DNA of 64,000 bases from Litoreibacter arenae DSM 19593 (GCF_000442275.2 NZ_KE557314.1:713085-777084); one strand, 5' to 3'. Shown: positions 34,907 through 45,365, counted from the stretch's first letter. The notes: generated by a model from the letters alone, not told the origin. Numbers and translations: made by a program.

Positions 34907-37900
34907 ATGGCTGTTCGCCCCACCGGGCAAAGGCCGTCTGTCGGAGCTACCCTAACGACTAACACTGCCACCAATCTGGGTAGTGTTATCGGCACGGGGA
35001 CTCTCACAGGTGTATTCAGGCCGCGCCCGACCGATTTTATAGGCAACATTTTTGAACCGGCTCGACCGGGGACTCCGGTTGTGCGACCGGAAGACCTGCT
35101 GGCGGTCCGGATAGAGCTGCGCAATCTTGACGTCGTCGCAGGCGATCCGCCAATCCTGAAAAAGCGCGGGACAGGCGCGTCGCAACTGATCTTGCATTTC
35201 CCGCCGCAAGCCATCACCGAAGAGGCCTTCTTCCAGACCAACCCCACCGGCGTCACCGGACCTGATGTTGACGACACGATAGAATTGCAAAAGCCCGACC
35301 CCGACGCAGGCCAGACAAGCGGCGACACCCTGCCGCCTTTCGGGGGCCGGACGATCCGCGCCCGGATCGCGGATGAGTCCCGTCTGGTGTTCGACGTCCC
35401 GAACGACCTGGAGATTCCCTATACACTCGAAGGGGTGCTGGCGGCGGTTCAGGATCTCGACCTGAAAGTCGCCGACAACGCCCGACCCCGGTTCATTGTC
35501 GGCAAGATATTCAGCGTCAAGGACCTGCTCTCCGACACCGCCCTGTCGCGCGTTACGACGACGAAGCGGGCGTCCTTGGCAAGCTTTGCCGCCAACAGCC
35601 TGCGCATTTCAAAATCTTCCACCGGCGCCGCGACACTCTACATGCGGCAGCGCTCGGGCGGTGTAGGCCTGCTGGAGACCGGCCGCGTGAAGCCGCGGTT
35701 CAAACTGCCCGGTCTGCTGCGCACGAAACCCAGCCCCAAGCCGCCCGCTGCCAACACCACCGCCATTGAAATCCCGTGGCGGTTGATCCTGTCGCCGCAC
35801 AAAAGCACCCGCTGGCGTCACTCAACCACCGCCATGACCTCCGCCGCGACCACCCATACCGAGTTGTGGCATTCGCGTCTGGTGTCGCCCAACTCACAAG
35901 GCGACGCGATCGAGCCGCCCTATCCAGACCCCAGCCGGACGGTGCGCGCGATTTGGGCCAAGACCGGTGAAGGCTCCACGCCGGAGGCCATTGCCGCCGC
36001 CAAGGACCGCAGCCCCGATTTCGAGAATGTCGATCCCAGTCAAAAGCCCTTCCGCATGGCGATGGACGATTTCGACCGCACGCAGATCTCCCACCTGTCA
36101 TCCAACTTCTCCATCAGCGGCCACACGCCCGATCCCGTCAACACCAACCTGATGATGATGTCGGCGCTTGGCGGCTGGCTAGACAGCCGCGGCGCGTGGA
36201 TGCCCCCGGGCGGTTTCTCGGTCGAGGAATGGGCGCACCGCGCCAGCATGGGTCGCGACCATTTCGTGCGGGTCGTCTACAAGGGCTTCCTGTTCCCGTT
36301 CGGCCATCAGGTGTCGCTGGTGAAGGTCACCGAACGCAAGTTCCACAACGGTGCGCTATCGGACCCCAAGCCGGGTTTTCCCAACGGCATTCCGCAGATC
36401 GACCAACTGCCCGGAAACCCCGCCTATATGCGCCAGCGCATGTTCATCGTCATCCGCGAAAAGACGCGCGTTTATGGCACCGACACCCTGCGCAGCTTCG
36501 ACGGCAAGGTGGATTTGAACCTGCAATTCCCCTTCTCGACCGTCACCATCCTGACCGAAGCCACGCCCAATCTCGATGACCCGAACGATTCCGAAATAGA
36601 GGCCGACAAGGGGCAGAAATTCTTCTGGCCCATGGTCAACGAAAAGCACTTCAAGTTCCAATGCGTCGCCACCGACATGGATGACCGCAAGGTCGCGTTC
36701 GAGTTGCCGATGATCTTCATGGACAACACCTTCGCCGCTCCCTTCCTGCCCGCAAGCGGCAGTCTCGACCGGCGGCCAAACTTTGCGAACGCGCGGGCGA
36801 ACGCGGTCAAGGCGGCCGATGCCTTCGCGGCCTCCGGCAACCTCAGAACCGCCGATATGAAGCTGCAACGCGTGGCCCTCGCGGCCAGCATGAAGGCGGG
36901 CGACACCTCGGTGCAGGTCGAGACGATGGATTTCGGCGGCTTCGCGGAACTGGTCAACCCAGACCTAGACGCCGCCAGCGACGATCTCAGACATCCGCCC
37001 TTTTACCCCATGGTCACCGGGCTCGACGCCCGCATCGGGGCGATGACGCATCTCAGCGGGTCCACCGCTCCCAACCGTCTGGAATGGCACCCGTTCTACC
37101 TGAAAAACGGCTTCGATCAGGCCGGGGAGGTGTTCGCCAACGTGGTGCCCGCATCCGGCATGGCGAAGCTCGATTTCTCGGCGCAGGGCGACCGGTCCGG
37201 CGGGTTCGTGCAGCCCAATATCGTGCCCAAGGCCCTATCCCGCCTGTCAGGGCCCGTGACGGCGGAGCCGGATCAATTCATCAACGGCGTCATAGACCCC
37301 GGCGGTGGGTTTCCGGACCTGCCAGGCGACATCCCCCTGCCGCTCATCTTCGGGTGCATCCCGCTTAACGCCATCATCGACGCCGTTACGGGGCTGGCGG
37401 ACAAGCCCGAAAAGGCCCCGAAATTCGCTACCGAAGCCAGCACCCAGCTGGAAAGCTTCATCAACGGGCTGGTGCGCCTGCTGGGCTTCGTCACGGAAGG
37501 TGCCGCGCAACCGGCGAACATCGCCAACGCCGCGCTGACCGCTTTCACCGCCACGCTCGATGATTACATCCAGCAGGCGCTTGGGCTGACGGCCGCGCAG
37601 GCGACCGAGATCGAGGACAAGCTCGATGACCTCAAGGCCGAGCTTGCCAATGTCGTGGCCGATCTTGCCACACTTCTGAACAAGGCAATCGACGCCGCGC
37701 CCACCGATCCCGGTCTGGCCAACCTTCCCTCCAGCCTGAACGATGCCCGCGCCGCTGTGGATGACCTGCGCAATGCGGCCAATGCGCAGATCGCAGGCGT
37801 ATCGCTACCCGCCGGTTTGCGGCAGACGATCCTAACAACCGCCCAGCAACTGGACATATTCCTCGACGATCTGGCGCAACTGCCCGTCGTCGTGACGCAG

Positions 37901-39208
37901 GCCCGCGCACTGTTTGATGCGCTCGACGCCATCGTTGGCGCACCAGAGGCGTTCGAGGCGCTGCTCTCGGACCCCGACCAGTTGCGCGACCTCGTCGTAG
38001 AGGTTGGCGACAAAATCGACGATCTCGGCACCACGCTCGCCGGGTTCAATTTGATGGAGGGCGCCCCGCGCAAGGCGATCACCGACGCCATGTCGGCCGT
38101 CACTCAGGCCATCGGCATCGCCGACGATCTGCTGAACCTGATCGAGCAGTTGACCGGCGACGAGTTGACCATCCGCTTTGACTGGACCCCCGAAATCAGC
38201 TCTTTCCCAAGTGGCCCGCATCCGATTTTCCGCGTCAACGACAAACGTGGCTTTTCGCTGGCGGTGGAGGCGAAAGTCAAAAAGCATGGCGACACCACAC
38301 CCAAAATCAGCGTCGTTTGCGGGCTGAAACATTTCGACCTCGTGCTGATCGGCGAGGCCGCGTTTCTGGAATTGCTGTTCGAGAAGATCGAATTCAGCAT
38401 CGACAGCGCCGCCAAAATGGATGTGGACGTTGTCTTCAACGATATCAAATTCGTCGGCCCCCTCAGCTTTGTCGAGGTGCTGCGCGACCTGATCCCGCTG
38501 GACGGCTTCAGCGATCCGCCGTTTCTGGACATCACACCGCAAGGGATCGACGCGGGCTTTTCCGTCGCCCTGCCCAGCGTCAATATCGGCGTGCTCGGTC
38601 TGGCCAATCTCAGCCTTGGCGCGGGCTTCACCGTGCCGTTCATCGGCCAGCCGCTCTCCGTGCGCTTCAACTTCTGCACCCGCGAGCAGCCATTCGTGCT
38701 GACGGTCTACATGTTCGGCGGCGGCGGCTTCTTCGGCGTCACCATCGACCCCAATGGCGTGCAGATACTTGAGGCGTCCTTCGAGTTCGGAGCCAGCATT
38801 TCCATTGACCTCGGCGTCGCTTCGGGCGGCGTGTCGGTGATGGCGGGCATCTATTTCCGGATGGAGCAGGACGCGGTGTCGTTGACCGGCTACTTCCGGC
38901 TGGCAGGCCATGTCGATGTGCTCGGCATCATCACCGCCTCGCTGGAGCTGTATCTGGAACTGCGATACGAGTTTGAAACCGGCAAATGCGTCGGCAAGGC
39001 CGAACTGACGATAGAGATTTCGGTATTCATCTTCTCCGGCAGCGTCACGATTTCCTGCGAGCGCAAATTCGCAGGCTCCAACGGCGATCCCAACCTGCGG
39101 CAGATGCTGGGCCTCAATCCCGCGCTCCCGCTCGCCGATGAGCTGGACCAGATCGACGGCCCCGATGTCGATTATGCATGGCGCGAACATTGCGAGGCCT
39201 TCGCATGA
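34907..39208 (+). CDS. giant protein A (1433 aa), unknown function
   Basis: No signal peptide, membrane helix or catalytic motif is recognised. Residues 1-280 are Pro/Thr-rich and beta-like; around 300-330 is a distinctive R-W-R-H-S-T-T-A ... H-T-E-L-W-H-S-R-L segment. Residues about 400-720 continue as a large mixed domain. Residues about 845-1085 are almost wholly helical with heptad-like repeats (I-E-D-K-L-D-D-L-K-A-E-L). Residues about 1085-1400 are beta-rich with alternating polar and hydrophobic residues and an F-G-G-G-G-F-F-G loop (about 1268-1275). It is GC-rich, has a weak SD, and its stop overlaps the start of giant protein B. Together they look like a two-component structural or secreted assembly; that is inference. 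Confidence 0.8.
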   Translation: MAVRPTGQRPSVGATLTTNTATNLGSVIGTGTLTGVFRPRPTDFIGNIFEPARPGTPVVRPEDLLAVRIELRNLDVVAGDPPILKKRGTGASQLILHFPPQAITEEAFFQTNPTGVTGPDVDDTIELQKPDPDAGQTSGDTLPPFGGRTIRARIADESRLVFDVPNDLEIPYTLEGVLAAVQDLDLKVADNARPRFIVGKIFSVKDLLSDTALSRVTTTKRASLASFAANSLRISKSSTGAATLYMRQRSGGVGLLETGRVKPRFKLPGLLRTKPSPKPPAANTTAIEIPWRLILSPHKSTRWRHSTTAMTSAATTHTELWHSRLVSPNSQGDAIEPPYPDPSRTVRAIWAKTGEGSTPEAIAAAKDRSPDFENVDPSQKPFRMAMDDFDRTQISHLSSNFSISGHTPDPVNTNLMMMSALGGWLDSRGAWMPPGGFSVEEWAHRASMGRDHFVRVVYKGFLFPFGHQVSLVKVTERKFHNGALSDPKPGFPNGIPQIDQLPGNPAYMRQRMFIVIREKTRVYGTDTLRSFDGKVDLNLQFPFSTVTILTEATPNLDDPNDSEIEADKGQKFFWPMVNEKHFKFQCVATDMDDRKVAFELPMIFMDNTFAAPFLPASGSLDRRPNFANARANAVKAADAFAASGNLRTADMKLQRVALAASMKAGDTSVQVETMDFGGFAELVNPDLDAASDDLRHPPFYPMVTGLDARIGAMTHLSGSTAPNRLEWHPFYLKNGFDQAGEVFANVVPASGMAKLDFSAQGDRSGGFVQPNIVPKALSRLSGPVTAEPDQFINGVIDPGGGFPDLPGDIPLPLIFGCIPLNAIIDAVTGLADKPEKAPKFATEASTQLESFINGLVRLLGFVTEGAAQPANIANAALTAFTATLDDYIQQALGLTAAQATEIEDKLDDLKAELANVVADLATLLNKAIDAAPTDPGLANLPSSLNDARAAVDDLRNAANAQIAGVSLPAGLRQTILTTAQQLDIFLDDLAQLPVVVTQARALFDALDAIVGAPEAFEALLSDPDQLRDLVVEVGDKIDDLGTTLAGFNLMEGAPRKAITDAMSAVTQAIGIADDLLNLIEQLTGDELTIRFDWTPEISSFPSGPHPIFRVNDKRGFSLAVEAKVKKHGDTTPKISVVCGLKHFDLVLIGEAAFLELLFEKIEFSIDSAAKMDVDVVFNDIKFVGPLSFVEVLRDLIPLDGFSDPPFLDITPQGIDAGFSVALPSVNIGVLGLANLSLGAGFTVPFIGQPLSVRFNFCTREQPFVLTVYMFGGGGFFGVTIDPNGVQILEASFEFGASISIDLGVASGGVSVMAGIYFRMEQDAVSLTGYFRLAGHVDVLGIITASLELYLELRYEFETGKCVGKAELTIEISVFIFSGSVTISCERKFAGSNGDPNLRQMLGLNPALPLADELDQIDGPDVDYAWREHCEAFA

Positions 39209-42200
39209 CAAAACAAACCCTCCTCTGGACAGTTGTGCCGCACGGGCGCGTGCCGAAAGGCGAAGACGGCGAGGGCCGCCTGCGTGTCTCCGCCGTCGTC
39301 TCGCCGCGCCTCACGCCGGAAACCGCCGCCGAACAGTCCCTCGCTGCCTTCCCCGATTTTCTCGACTGGCCCGCATTGCTTGAACAGGCGGAATTCGCCC
39401 TGCGCATCGGCGGCCAGACGCTGAAACTGCGGCCGCTGGGCAAGCCCGACAGCGGGCTGTGGCGGAAGCTGCTGACCGACACGACGCCCGTGGCGGGGTT
39501 CGAGTTCAAGGACATGAGCGCCGTCAACCTGCATTCCTTCGCCGTCAAACACATGCTCGGCACGCTGCGCAAACATTACGGACGGCTGGCGGTGCAGGCG
39601 GCGTCCAACCACCCGACGCTGTTACCTTGGGAGGACGCACACCCCGACCTCAAGGATATGCTCGACGACCTTGGCACCAAGACCATCAAATACACCTTCG
39701 GCGACCGCGAAATAGAAGTCCCCCTGCCCGGCTTTTCGCGCTTTTACGACGACGAGCGATCCGTCGGGGAACGCCTGACTGCGCAGGTCTTCGGCCCCAG
39801 AAGTGTCTACCGGACCGATATACCCGCCATCGACGCCAAGGACGGCCAGCTTCCCCCCAAAGGCGGCACGTTCCGTCGCCGCGTCATGTCGCCGGACTGG
39901 TATAACCCCCGCCCCTCCGGCCCCGGCGGCACGCTGCTCGCCGCCCCTGATGCAGCGCTGATGGACCAGTTCTCAAGTCAGGCCGAATATACCTTGTATC
40001 AGGCCGACAGCTTCTACCGCCGCGAACCGGCTACCATGGCGCAGAAGGCCATGCGCTTTCCCACCTACCAGAACGTGCCGCCCCCGCCGCCGATCCCGGA
40101 ATATGATTTCCACCGCATCCTCGCCTCCTATGGCAGCTACCCGCCCCTGCAACGCGCCCTCGGGCTGGTGATTGATTTTGTGGTCGAAGGCCAGACACCC
40201 GACCCCGGCGCGGGCCAGATCAACGGCAACATGGCGCTGGTGGTCAAATGGCAAAACGGGCGTGACGACAGCGACGACGCCTACCCCGCAACGGCATGGC
40301 AGCTAGACCGCGAGCGGTTCGTCGCCCGTCCCCGCGGCGATGATCTGACCCGCGGGCTGCTCCGGCTGGAAAACAGCGATGACAGTTGGGGCCAGCAGGA
40401 CAAGGAGGAAGGCCTGTTCGACATCTATCAGGTGGACCCCGACGGAGGCGCGCTCAAGACGGTGGGCTTTACGCTGACCGCGCAGAACCTTGTCGCCAAA
40501 AGCCTCGATCTTGCGCGCCCTGACGGGCAGGTGACCTACACCACCGGCGACCGCCAGCCCGTGGCCGCCCTGCGCTCCGGCGGTTTGGGTATCTCGCGCC
40601 ACGGGCGCGCGCAGCAGGTCGCCGATGACGCTGCTGCGGCGCAGTTGAAAAATCAGGCCATCGCGGGCGGCAACGGCAAGAATGTCGTATTCTTCGCCGA
40701 GGATCTGTTTCGCGGCTACCGCGTCGACGTGGCGGCGGTCGCCCCGCCGTGGGATACGGCGGTCGAGGTGAAGCCGGAGGATTGGCGCACCCTGTGCGCC
40801 CGCCACGGCACCTATAAGCTGATCGACAGCGGCGACACGCTCGACTTCGGGGTTGACGAAGGTCACGTCGCAGGCCCGTCCGCGTCAAGCGGCACCAGTG
40901 CCGGGGTGAACCCCGACGACTACTATCTGCACGAATCCCTCTTCCGCTGGACGGGCTGGAGCCTGTCTGCCCCCCGCCCCGGCAAGACCATCCGCGCCGC
41001 GAAGGTGGACGGCACCGAATTGCAGGGCGAAATGCCCGCCGACATCAGCGACGTGGGCGAAAAGGGCAACGGGCTGGCGGTGACCTACAAGGTGCCAAAA
41101 GGCAGCCTGCCCAAGCTGCGATTCGGGCAGCATTACCGCCTTCGCGCGCGCTATGTGGATGTGGCGGGCAACAGTCTGGCGCTTGACGACCCGACACTGG
41201 ACCCGTTGGAGCAGGCGACGGACGTGGTCGGCTACTGGCGGTTCGAGCCGGTCGATCCTCCCGCAATCATGGGCCGGAACAAGCTCAGCGAAGGCGAGTC
41301 GCTGGAGCGTATGGTGATCCGCTCCGACTACGATCAGACGCCGGAAACCTACGTGAAAACGCCGCAGTTCACCGCCGCGATCATCGAGCCCGCGCTGTCG
41401 GATTTCGAATACACCGCGTTGAATGAACGCCACCTCGTGCCGCCCAAATCCGCGCAGCAGCAATGCGAAACCCACGGGCTGTTCGATCCGTATTTCGCGC
41501 AGTGGGACAACATCAAGACGGGCTACGAGATTGCCGCCCGCGAGGATGGTACCCTGTTCGACGAAATCCCCGGTGCCACCGTAGAGATCGTCACGCCCAC
41601 CTCCGTCAAAAATGTCGCCCAAACCCAGAACGCGCCGCCCGCACTCCCCACGCCCGAAAACCCCGTGGGCGACCGGCTGGTGGGCGGGCAGTATGTCATT
41701 CACCGCGAGGCGAAGCTGGTGACGCCCTACCTGCCCGACGGGGCGGCCGCAGGCATCGCCATCCGCGCGCTGCCCGGTGAAACCATCCCCGGCGTCACCG
41801 GCCCCGGCACCATCGGGACGGGCTGCGAAGTGGTCGAGGCGCCCAATTCCGAGCTGGTCATAATGCTGCCCCATCAGGGCGAATGGCCCGACATGCAGGG
41901 CTTCCGCATCGTTCTGGCCGAACGCGAGGCGGACTTGACCGAGCTTCCATGCGCCGAAAAGTTCACCAATGACGGCGCGCCGCACTGGAACCCCGACGAC
42001 CGTGTGCTGACGCTGTTCCTTGCCAAGGGCCGCATCGCCCGGTTGCGCTATGCCAGCTTCATCGACAAGTCGATGATCGGCGATTTCGGGCTCTTGAACT
42101 GGGCGCCTCAGGCGGGTCGGGTCTTTGTCGCGGAAATGGCAATGCTGGGCTGTCATTGGATGCTGACGCCGTTCCGCACGCTGACGCTGGTGCATGCGAC

Positions 42201-43887
42201 CCAGCATCCCGTATGCCTGCCGGAGATGATAGAGACCTCCATCGGGCGGGCGGCGGGCGACCAGTTTGCCGACGTCCGGTGCAGGCAGATCAGGTTGCAC
42301 GGGCCTTCCACCGGAAAGTTTGAAATCATCGCCGAGTGGCATGAATGGGTCGACGACATCAACCGGCCGAAGCCCACGCGCGAACATCGCAAGGGCCAGC
42401 TTGGTGAAATCCATCTGCCCGAAAACCATCCCCACGACGTCAATCTTTTTGCCGCCATGGCCGCGCAAATCGTCGACCCCGCGCGACCTCGCCCGCCCCC
42501 CAACCGGCACGAATTTGGCGACAGCAAGTTCCGGCTGGTCCAATACCGCCTGCAAGCCACCACCCGCTTTCGCGAATATCTGCCGCCGCCGATCTATGCC
42601 GACCCCGATCTGGTGACCCGCATCGGACCGGTGACCGAAGGGCCCGCCATGACCACCGGCGCGGATGACGACATGGGCGCGCCCGTGCTGCGCGACCCGG
42701 CTGGGACGACCGACCATTCGCTGATCCCCGCCAGCGTCGCACCGGATGATCCGCGCGTGCTCTACGTAGTGCCGACCTTCCGCTGGACGCGCACCAAAAA
42801 GGTGGGCGGCGTGGACGTCACCCGTCTTGGCAACGGGTTGCGCGTGTGGCTGGACCGTCCGTGGTTTTCATCCGGCGACGGGGAGTTGCTGGGCGTCGTC
42901 CTGCTCTCGGAGAACGGCCCGTTCACGGCGATCCCCGACAAGATGCAGACCTCGGTTACGCAATGGGGGTTGGACCCGATGTGGGACACGGTCCTGCCCA
43001 AGCACCGCACCAAAGCCAGCGATTTCCCCGCCCATGTCATCAGCGAAGATATCCGGTTACAAGAGTTCCCGACCGAGGCGCCGGTCGCCATCGTCGGCCA
43101 TCGCGTCCACTGGGACGACACCCGGGCCCTGTGGTATTGCGACATAGAGTTGAATCCGGGTGGGACCTACATGCCGTTCGTCCGGCTCGCCCTTGTGCGC
43201 TATCAGCCCAATGCGATGAACGGCATCAAAATCTCCAAGGTCGCCACCGCCGAGTTCGCGCAGGTCCTGCCCCGCCGCCGCGCGGTCATGTCGGTGAAAG
43301 ATGGCAAGGTCTCGGTCAGGGTGCATGGCAACGTGCCGGTGGGTGGCCCGCTGAATTACAAAGTCGATTCGCCCTATCTCAACGTGTCCTTTCGCGATGA
43401 TCCCAAAGACACGGGACGCAACCGGTTCGAACTGGTCCTGCAATCACGCGATCCCGCGATCGACAGTGACCTCGCGTGGGAGGATACCAAGCTGCTCGAC
43501 AGCGCAATCGTCGGCGGGGCGTCGGGGGGCATTGTGGTCACGCCAGGCCCTGGCACGGTGGGCGTGTTCCGCCGCGGCGCGCGGCCCGCGCCCGTGACGC
43601 GCACGGTCAGTACCCGCGGAGGCGGGCGACAGCGGCTGGAGGCGGTGATCGAACGGCAAACCGGAGCAATCACCTCGGTCACGCAGATCAGTGACCCTGC
43701 CATCTGGAACGTGACCGCGGACCTCGACCAGCCCGGCGGGCGGCCTACACGGCTGATGCTGCGGGAATTCGAACGCTACTACACCGACCGGTCCGGCAAC
43801 CACAAGCGGGACAGACAGATATTCCAGAAGCGCTTTGTGGAAGAACGATTGGTCTATGCAAGCGTCTTCAACATTCCCAAATCCTGA
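39205..43887 (+). CDS. giant protein B (1560 aa), unknown function
   Basis: Chosen ATG 39205 overlaps the stop of giant protein A (ATGA), so the two are translationally coupled; a start at 39178 would overlap more. No signal peptide or TM segment is evident. Features include a poly-Pro stretch (P-P-P-P-P-I-P, about residues 291-297), a beta-sandwich-like strand pattern near 640 (H-Y-R-L-R-A-R-Y-V-D-V-A-G-N-S), an A-E-W-H-E-W motif (about 1043-1048), and a C-terminal segment rich in aromatic and charged residues (F-E-R-Y-Y-T-D-R-S-G). No enzymatic family is recognised. Size and pairing suggest large extracellular or phage-tail-like architecture, but nothing in the sequence proves it. Confidence 0.8.
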   Translation: MTKQTLLWTVVPHGRVPKGEDGEGRLRVSAVVSPRLTPETAAEQSLAAFPDFLDWPALLEQAEFALRIGGQTLKLRPLGKPDSGLWRKLLTDTTPVAGFEFKDMSAVNLHSFAVKHMLGTLRKHYGRLAVQAASNHPTLLPWEDAHPDLKDMLDDLGTKTIKYTFGDREIEVPLPGFSRFYDDERSVGERLTAQVFGPRSVYRTDIPAIDAKDGQLPPKGGTFRRRVMSPDWYNPRPSGPGGTLLAAPDAALMDQFSSQAEYTLYQADSFYRREPATMAQKAMRFPTYQNVPPPPPIPEYDFHRILASYGSYPPLQRALGLVIDFVVEGQTPDPGAGQINGNMALVVKWQNGRDDSDDAYPATAWQLDRERFVARPRGDDLTRGLLRLENSDDSWGQQDKEEGLFDIYQVDPDGGALKTVGFTLTAQNLVAKSLDLARPDGQVTYTTGDRQPVAALRSGGLGISRHGRAQQVADDAAAAQLKNQAIAGGNGKNVVFFAEDLFRGYRVDVAAVAPPWDTAVEVKPEDWRTLCARHGTYKLIDSGDTLDFGVDEGHVAGPSASSGTSAGVNPDDYYLHESLFRWTGWSLSAPRPGKTIRAAKVDGTELQGEMPADISDVGEKGNGLAVTYKVPKGSLPKLRFGQHYRLRARYVDVAGNSLALDDPTLDPLEQATDVVGYWRFEPVDPPAIMGRNKLSEGESLERMVIRSDYDQTPETYVKTPQFTAAIIEPALSDFEYTALNERHLVPPKSAQQQCETHGLFDPYFAQWDNIKTGYEIAAREDGTLFDEIPGATVEIVTPTSVKNVAQTQNAPPALPTPENPVGDRLVGGQYVIHREAKLVTPYLPDGAAAGIAIRALPGETIPGVTGPGTIGTGCEVVEAPNSELVIMLPHQGEWPDMQGFRIVLAEREADLTELPCAEKFTNDGAPHWNPDDRVLTLFLAKGRIARLRYASFIDKSMIGDFGLLNWAPQAGRVFVAEMAMLGCHWMLTPFRTLTLVHATQHPVCLPEMIETSIGRAAGDQFADVRCRQIRLHGPSTGKFEIIAEWHEWVDDINRPKPTREHRKGQLGEIHLPENHPHDVNLFAAMAAQIVDPARPRPPPNRHEFGDSKFRLVQYRLQATTRFREYLPPPIYADPDLVTRIGPVTEGPAMTTGADDDMGAPVLRDPAGTTDHSLIPASVAPDDPRVLYVVPTFRWTRTKKVGGVDVTRLGNGLRVWLDRPWFSSGDGELLGVVLLSENGPFTAIPDKMQTSVTQWGLDPMWDTVLPKHRTKASDFPAHVISEDIRLQEFPTEAPVAIVGHRVHWDDTRALWYCDIELNPGGTYMPFVRLALVRYQPNAMNGIKISKVATAEFAQVLPRRRAVMSVKDGKVSVRVHGNVPVGGPLNYKVDSPYLNVSFRDDPKDTGRNRFELVLQSRDPAIDSDLAWEDTKLLDSAIVGGASGGIVVTPGPGTVGVFRRGARPAPVTRTVSTRGGGRQRLEAVIERQTGAITSVTQISDPAIWNVTADLDQPGGRPTRLMLREFERYYTDRSGNHKRDRQIFQKRFVEERLVYASVFNIPKS

Positions 43888-44303
43888 AGCCCTGCGATCT
43901 GAAGCATGCTGGCGGCCTTGCCTTGCCGCACATGTCAGCCGGGTCTCGCCATCGAACAAATGCTCAGCAGTTTGCAGCACGACGGAGCCGCAAGCTTTCT
44001 TCAGTCATCTGGACTGCCTCTGCTCCAAGTGCCGGGAATGTGGGAAATTATTCAGACTGGCGGAAATCGCGGGTCCTCAACCGGTGTTTCTCTCCTGTGC
44101 ACCGATTGAATTCACTTACGTAGCTTCCAACTTACGTCGACTTGGCGTCATGACCCAGACTTAGTCGCCAAACCGCGCGAGGTCCGACACTTATTCTGTC
44201 GTTGTTTTGTGACCTTAGGGGTGTACTAATCACATTGGGAGGACCGTGCGCTGGCCGCTGGGGTGTCAGCGCTGAGACGTGTCCACTATGATTGGAGACT
44301 ATG
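43888..44303. other. intergenic region between giant-protein operon and ABC operon
   Basis: Apart from the doubtful 67-codon ORF at 43906, no gene is seen. The right third probably holds the promoter of the ABC operon; no strong sigma70-like element or operator stands out by eye. Confidence 0.5.
43906..44109 (+). CDS. possible small Cys-containing protein after giant protein B
   Basis: 67 codons starting 18 nt after the giant protein B stop, with TGAAGC as a weak SD. The peptide begins M-L-A-A-L-P-C-R-T-C-Q-P-G and has a C-x2-C, and its codon use is not clearly coding. Two other ORFs overlap the same stretch in other frames. It could be a third member of the giant-protein operon or noise. 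Confidence 0.25.
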   Translation: MLAALPCRTCQPGLAIEQMLSSLQHDGAASFLQSSGLPLLQVPGMWEIIQTGGNRGSSTGVSLLCTD

Positions 44304-45365
44304 ATGAATACCAAACTGATCCTATCGACCGTCGCTGCGATGACCTTGTCGTCGGTTGCGGCACAAGCGGACACGCTGCGGCTGCTGACATGGGGCGGCT
44401 ACGCGCCGGAAGACGTCATCGCCAAGTTCGAGGCCGAAACCGGCCACACTGTCGAAGTGACGAAATCCAACAACGAGGAAATGATCGCCAAACTGCGCGC
44501 GACCAATGGCGGCGGGTTCGACCTTGCCCAGCCTAGCCAGGACCGGATCGCCGGACCACAGGCCGAATTCGGCATCTACAAGCCGCTGGACATGTCCAAG
44601 ATCGACACAAGCCTGTTCATCCCCTCCATGCTGGAGGCCACCAAGGGGAACACAACCGTTGACGGCGAGGTCTACGCCGTGCCGCATGTCTGGGGCACAT
44701 CCGGTCTGGTCGTGAACACCGCGCAGGCAGGCGATGTGAAGGACTACACCGACCTGTGCAACGACTCCGTCGCGGGCAAGGTGTCCTACCGCCTCAAGCG
44801 CCCGACCCTGATCGGGTTTGCCTACTCTATGGGTCTGGACCCGTTCGCAGCCTATGGCGACGAGGCGGCCTATAAAGACATCCTCGATCAGGTCGAAGCC
44901 AAGCTGGTCGAGTGCAAGTCCAACGTGAAAACCTACTGGGACGGCGGTGACGAGTTGAAAAACCTGCTCCGCTCCGGCGAGGTCGTGGCGTCGATGGCAT
45001 GGGATACCGGCGGCTGGCAGTTGAACGACGACAACGCCGACATCACTTTCGTCGCGCCTGAATCCGGCGCTTTGGGCTGGATCGACACCTTTGCGCTGCC
45101 CGCACGCGGCAGGTCTGATGATGTGGCCTATGCGTGGATCAACTTCGTGATGCAGCCGGAGGTCGCGGCCATGATCACGAGCGCTGCTGGCAACTTCACC
45201 GCCTCGCAAGGTGGGGATGCAAATGTGGATGATGCGTTGAAGGCCAAGTATCAGGCCAGCTTCCCGCAAGAAGCAATCGACAACATCAAGTGGTATCCCT
45301 CGGTGCCCGCCGGACTTGAGGCGCTGGAAGGCGCTGCGTTGGACCGGATCAACGCCGCCAACTAA
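44304..45365 (+). CDS. PotD-like periplasmic substrate-binding protein
   Basis: 353 aa; ATG 44304 has GGAG six bases upstream (ATG 44301 and TTG 44292 are alternatives). A Sec signal (cleavage near A-A-Q-A) is followed by the spermidine/putrescine-binding fold: L-R-L-L-T-W-G-G-Y-A, V-P-H-V-W-G-T-S-G-L, M-A-W-D-T-G-G-W and W-Y-P-S-V-P-A-G-L-E-A-L-E. It binds a polyamine-like or other small organic substrate in the periplasm and feeds the permeases downstream. A strong terminator follows it, as is typical where the binding protein is needed in excess. Confidence 0.9.
   Translation: MNTKLILSTVAAMTLSSVAAQADTLRLLTWGGYAPEDVIAKFEAETGHTVEVTKSNNEEMIAKLRATNGGGFDLAQPSQDRIAGPQAEFGIYKPLDMSKIDTSLFIPSMLEATKGNTTVDGEVYAVPHVWGTSGLVVNTAQAGDVKDYTDLCNDSVAGKVSYRLKRPTLIGFAYSMGLDPFAAYGDEAAYKDILDQVEAKLVECKSNVKTYWDGGDELKNLLRSGEVVASMAWDTGGWQLNDDNADITFVAPESGALGWIDTFALPARGRSDDVAYAWINFVMQPEVAAMITSAAGNFTASQGGDANVDDALKAKYQASFPQEAIDNIKWYPSVPAGLEALEGAALDRINAAN

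Noticed and set aside
37832-39211. 459-codon minus-strand ORF inside giant protein A
   Set aside because: Antisense shadow of the giant gene; low-complexity and no recognisable motif.
40885-42717. 610-codon minus-strand ORF inside giant protein B
   Set aside because: It is antisense to a longer GC-rich gene; its composition (rich in Arg, Gly, His) is that of a shadow frame and no domain is visible.
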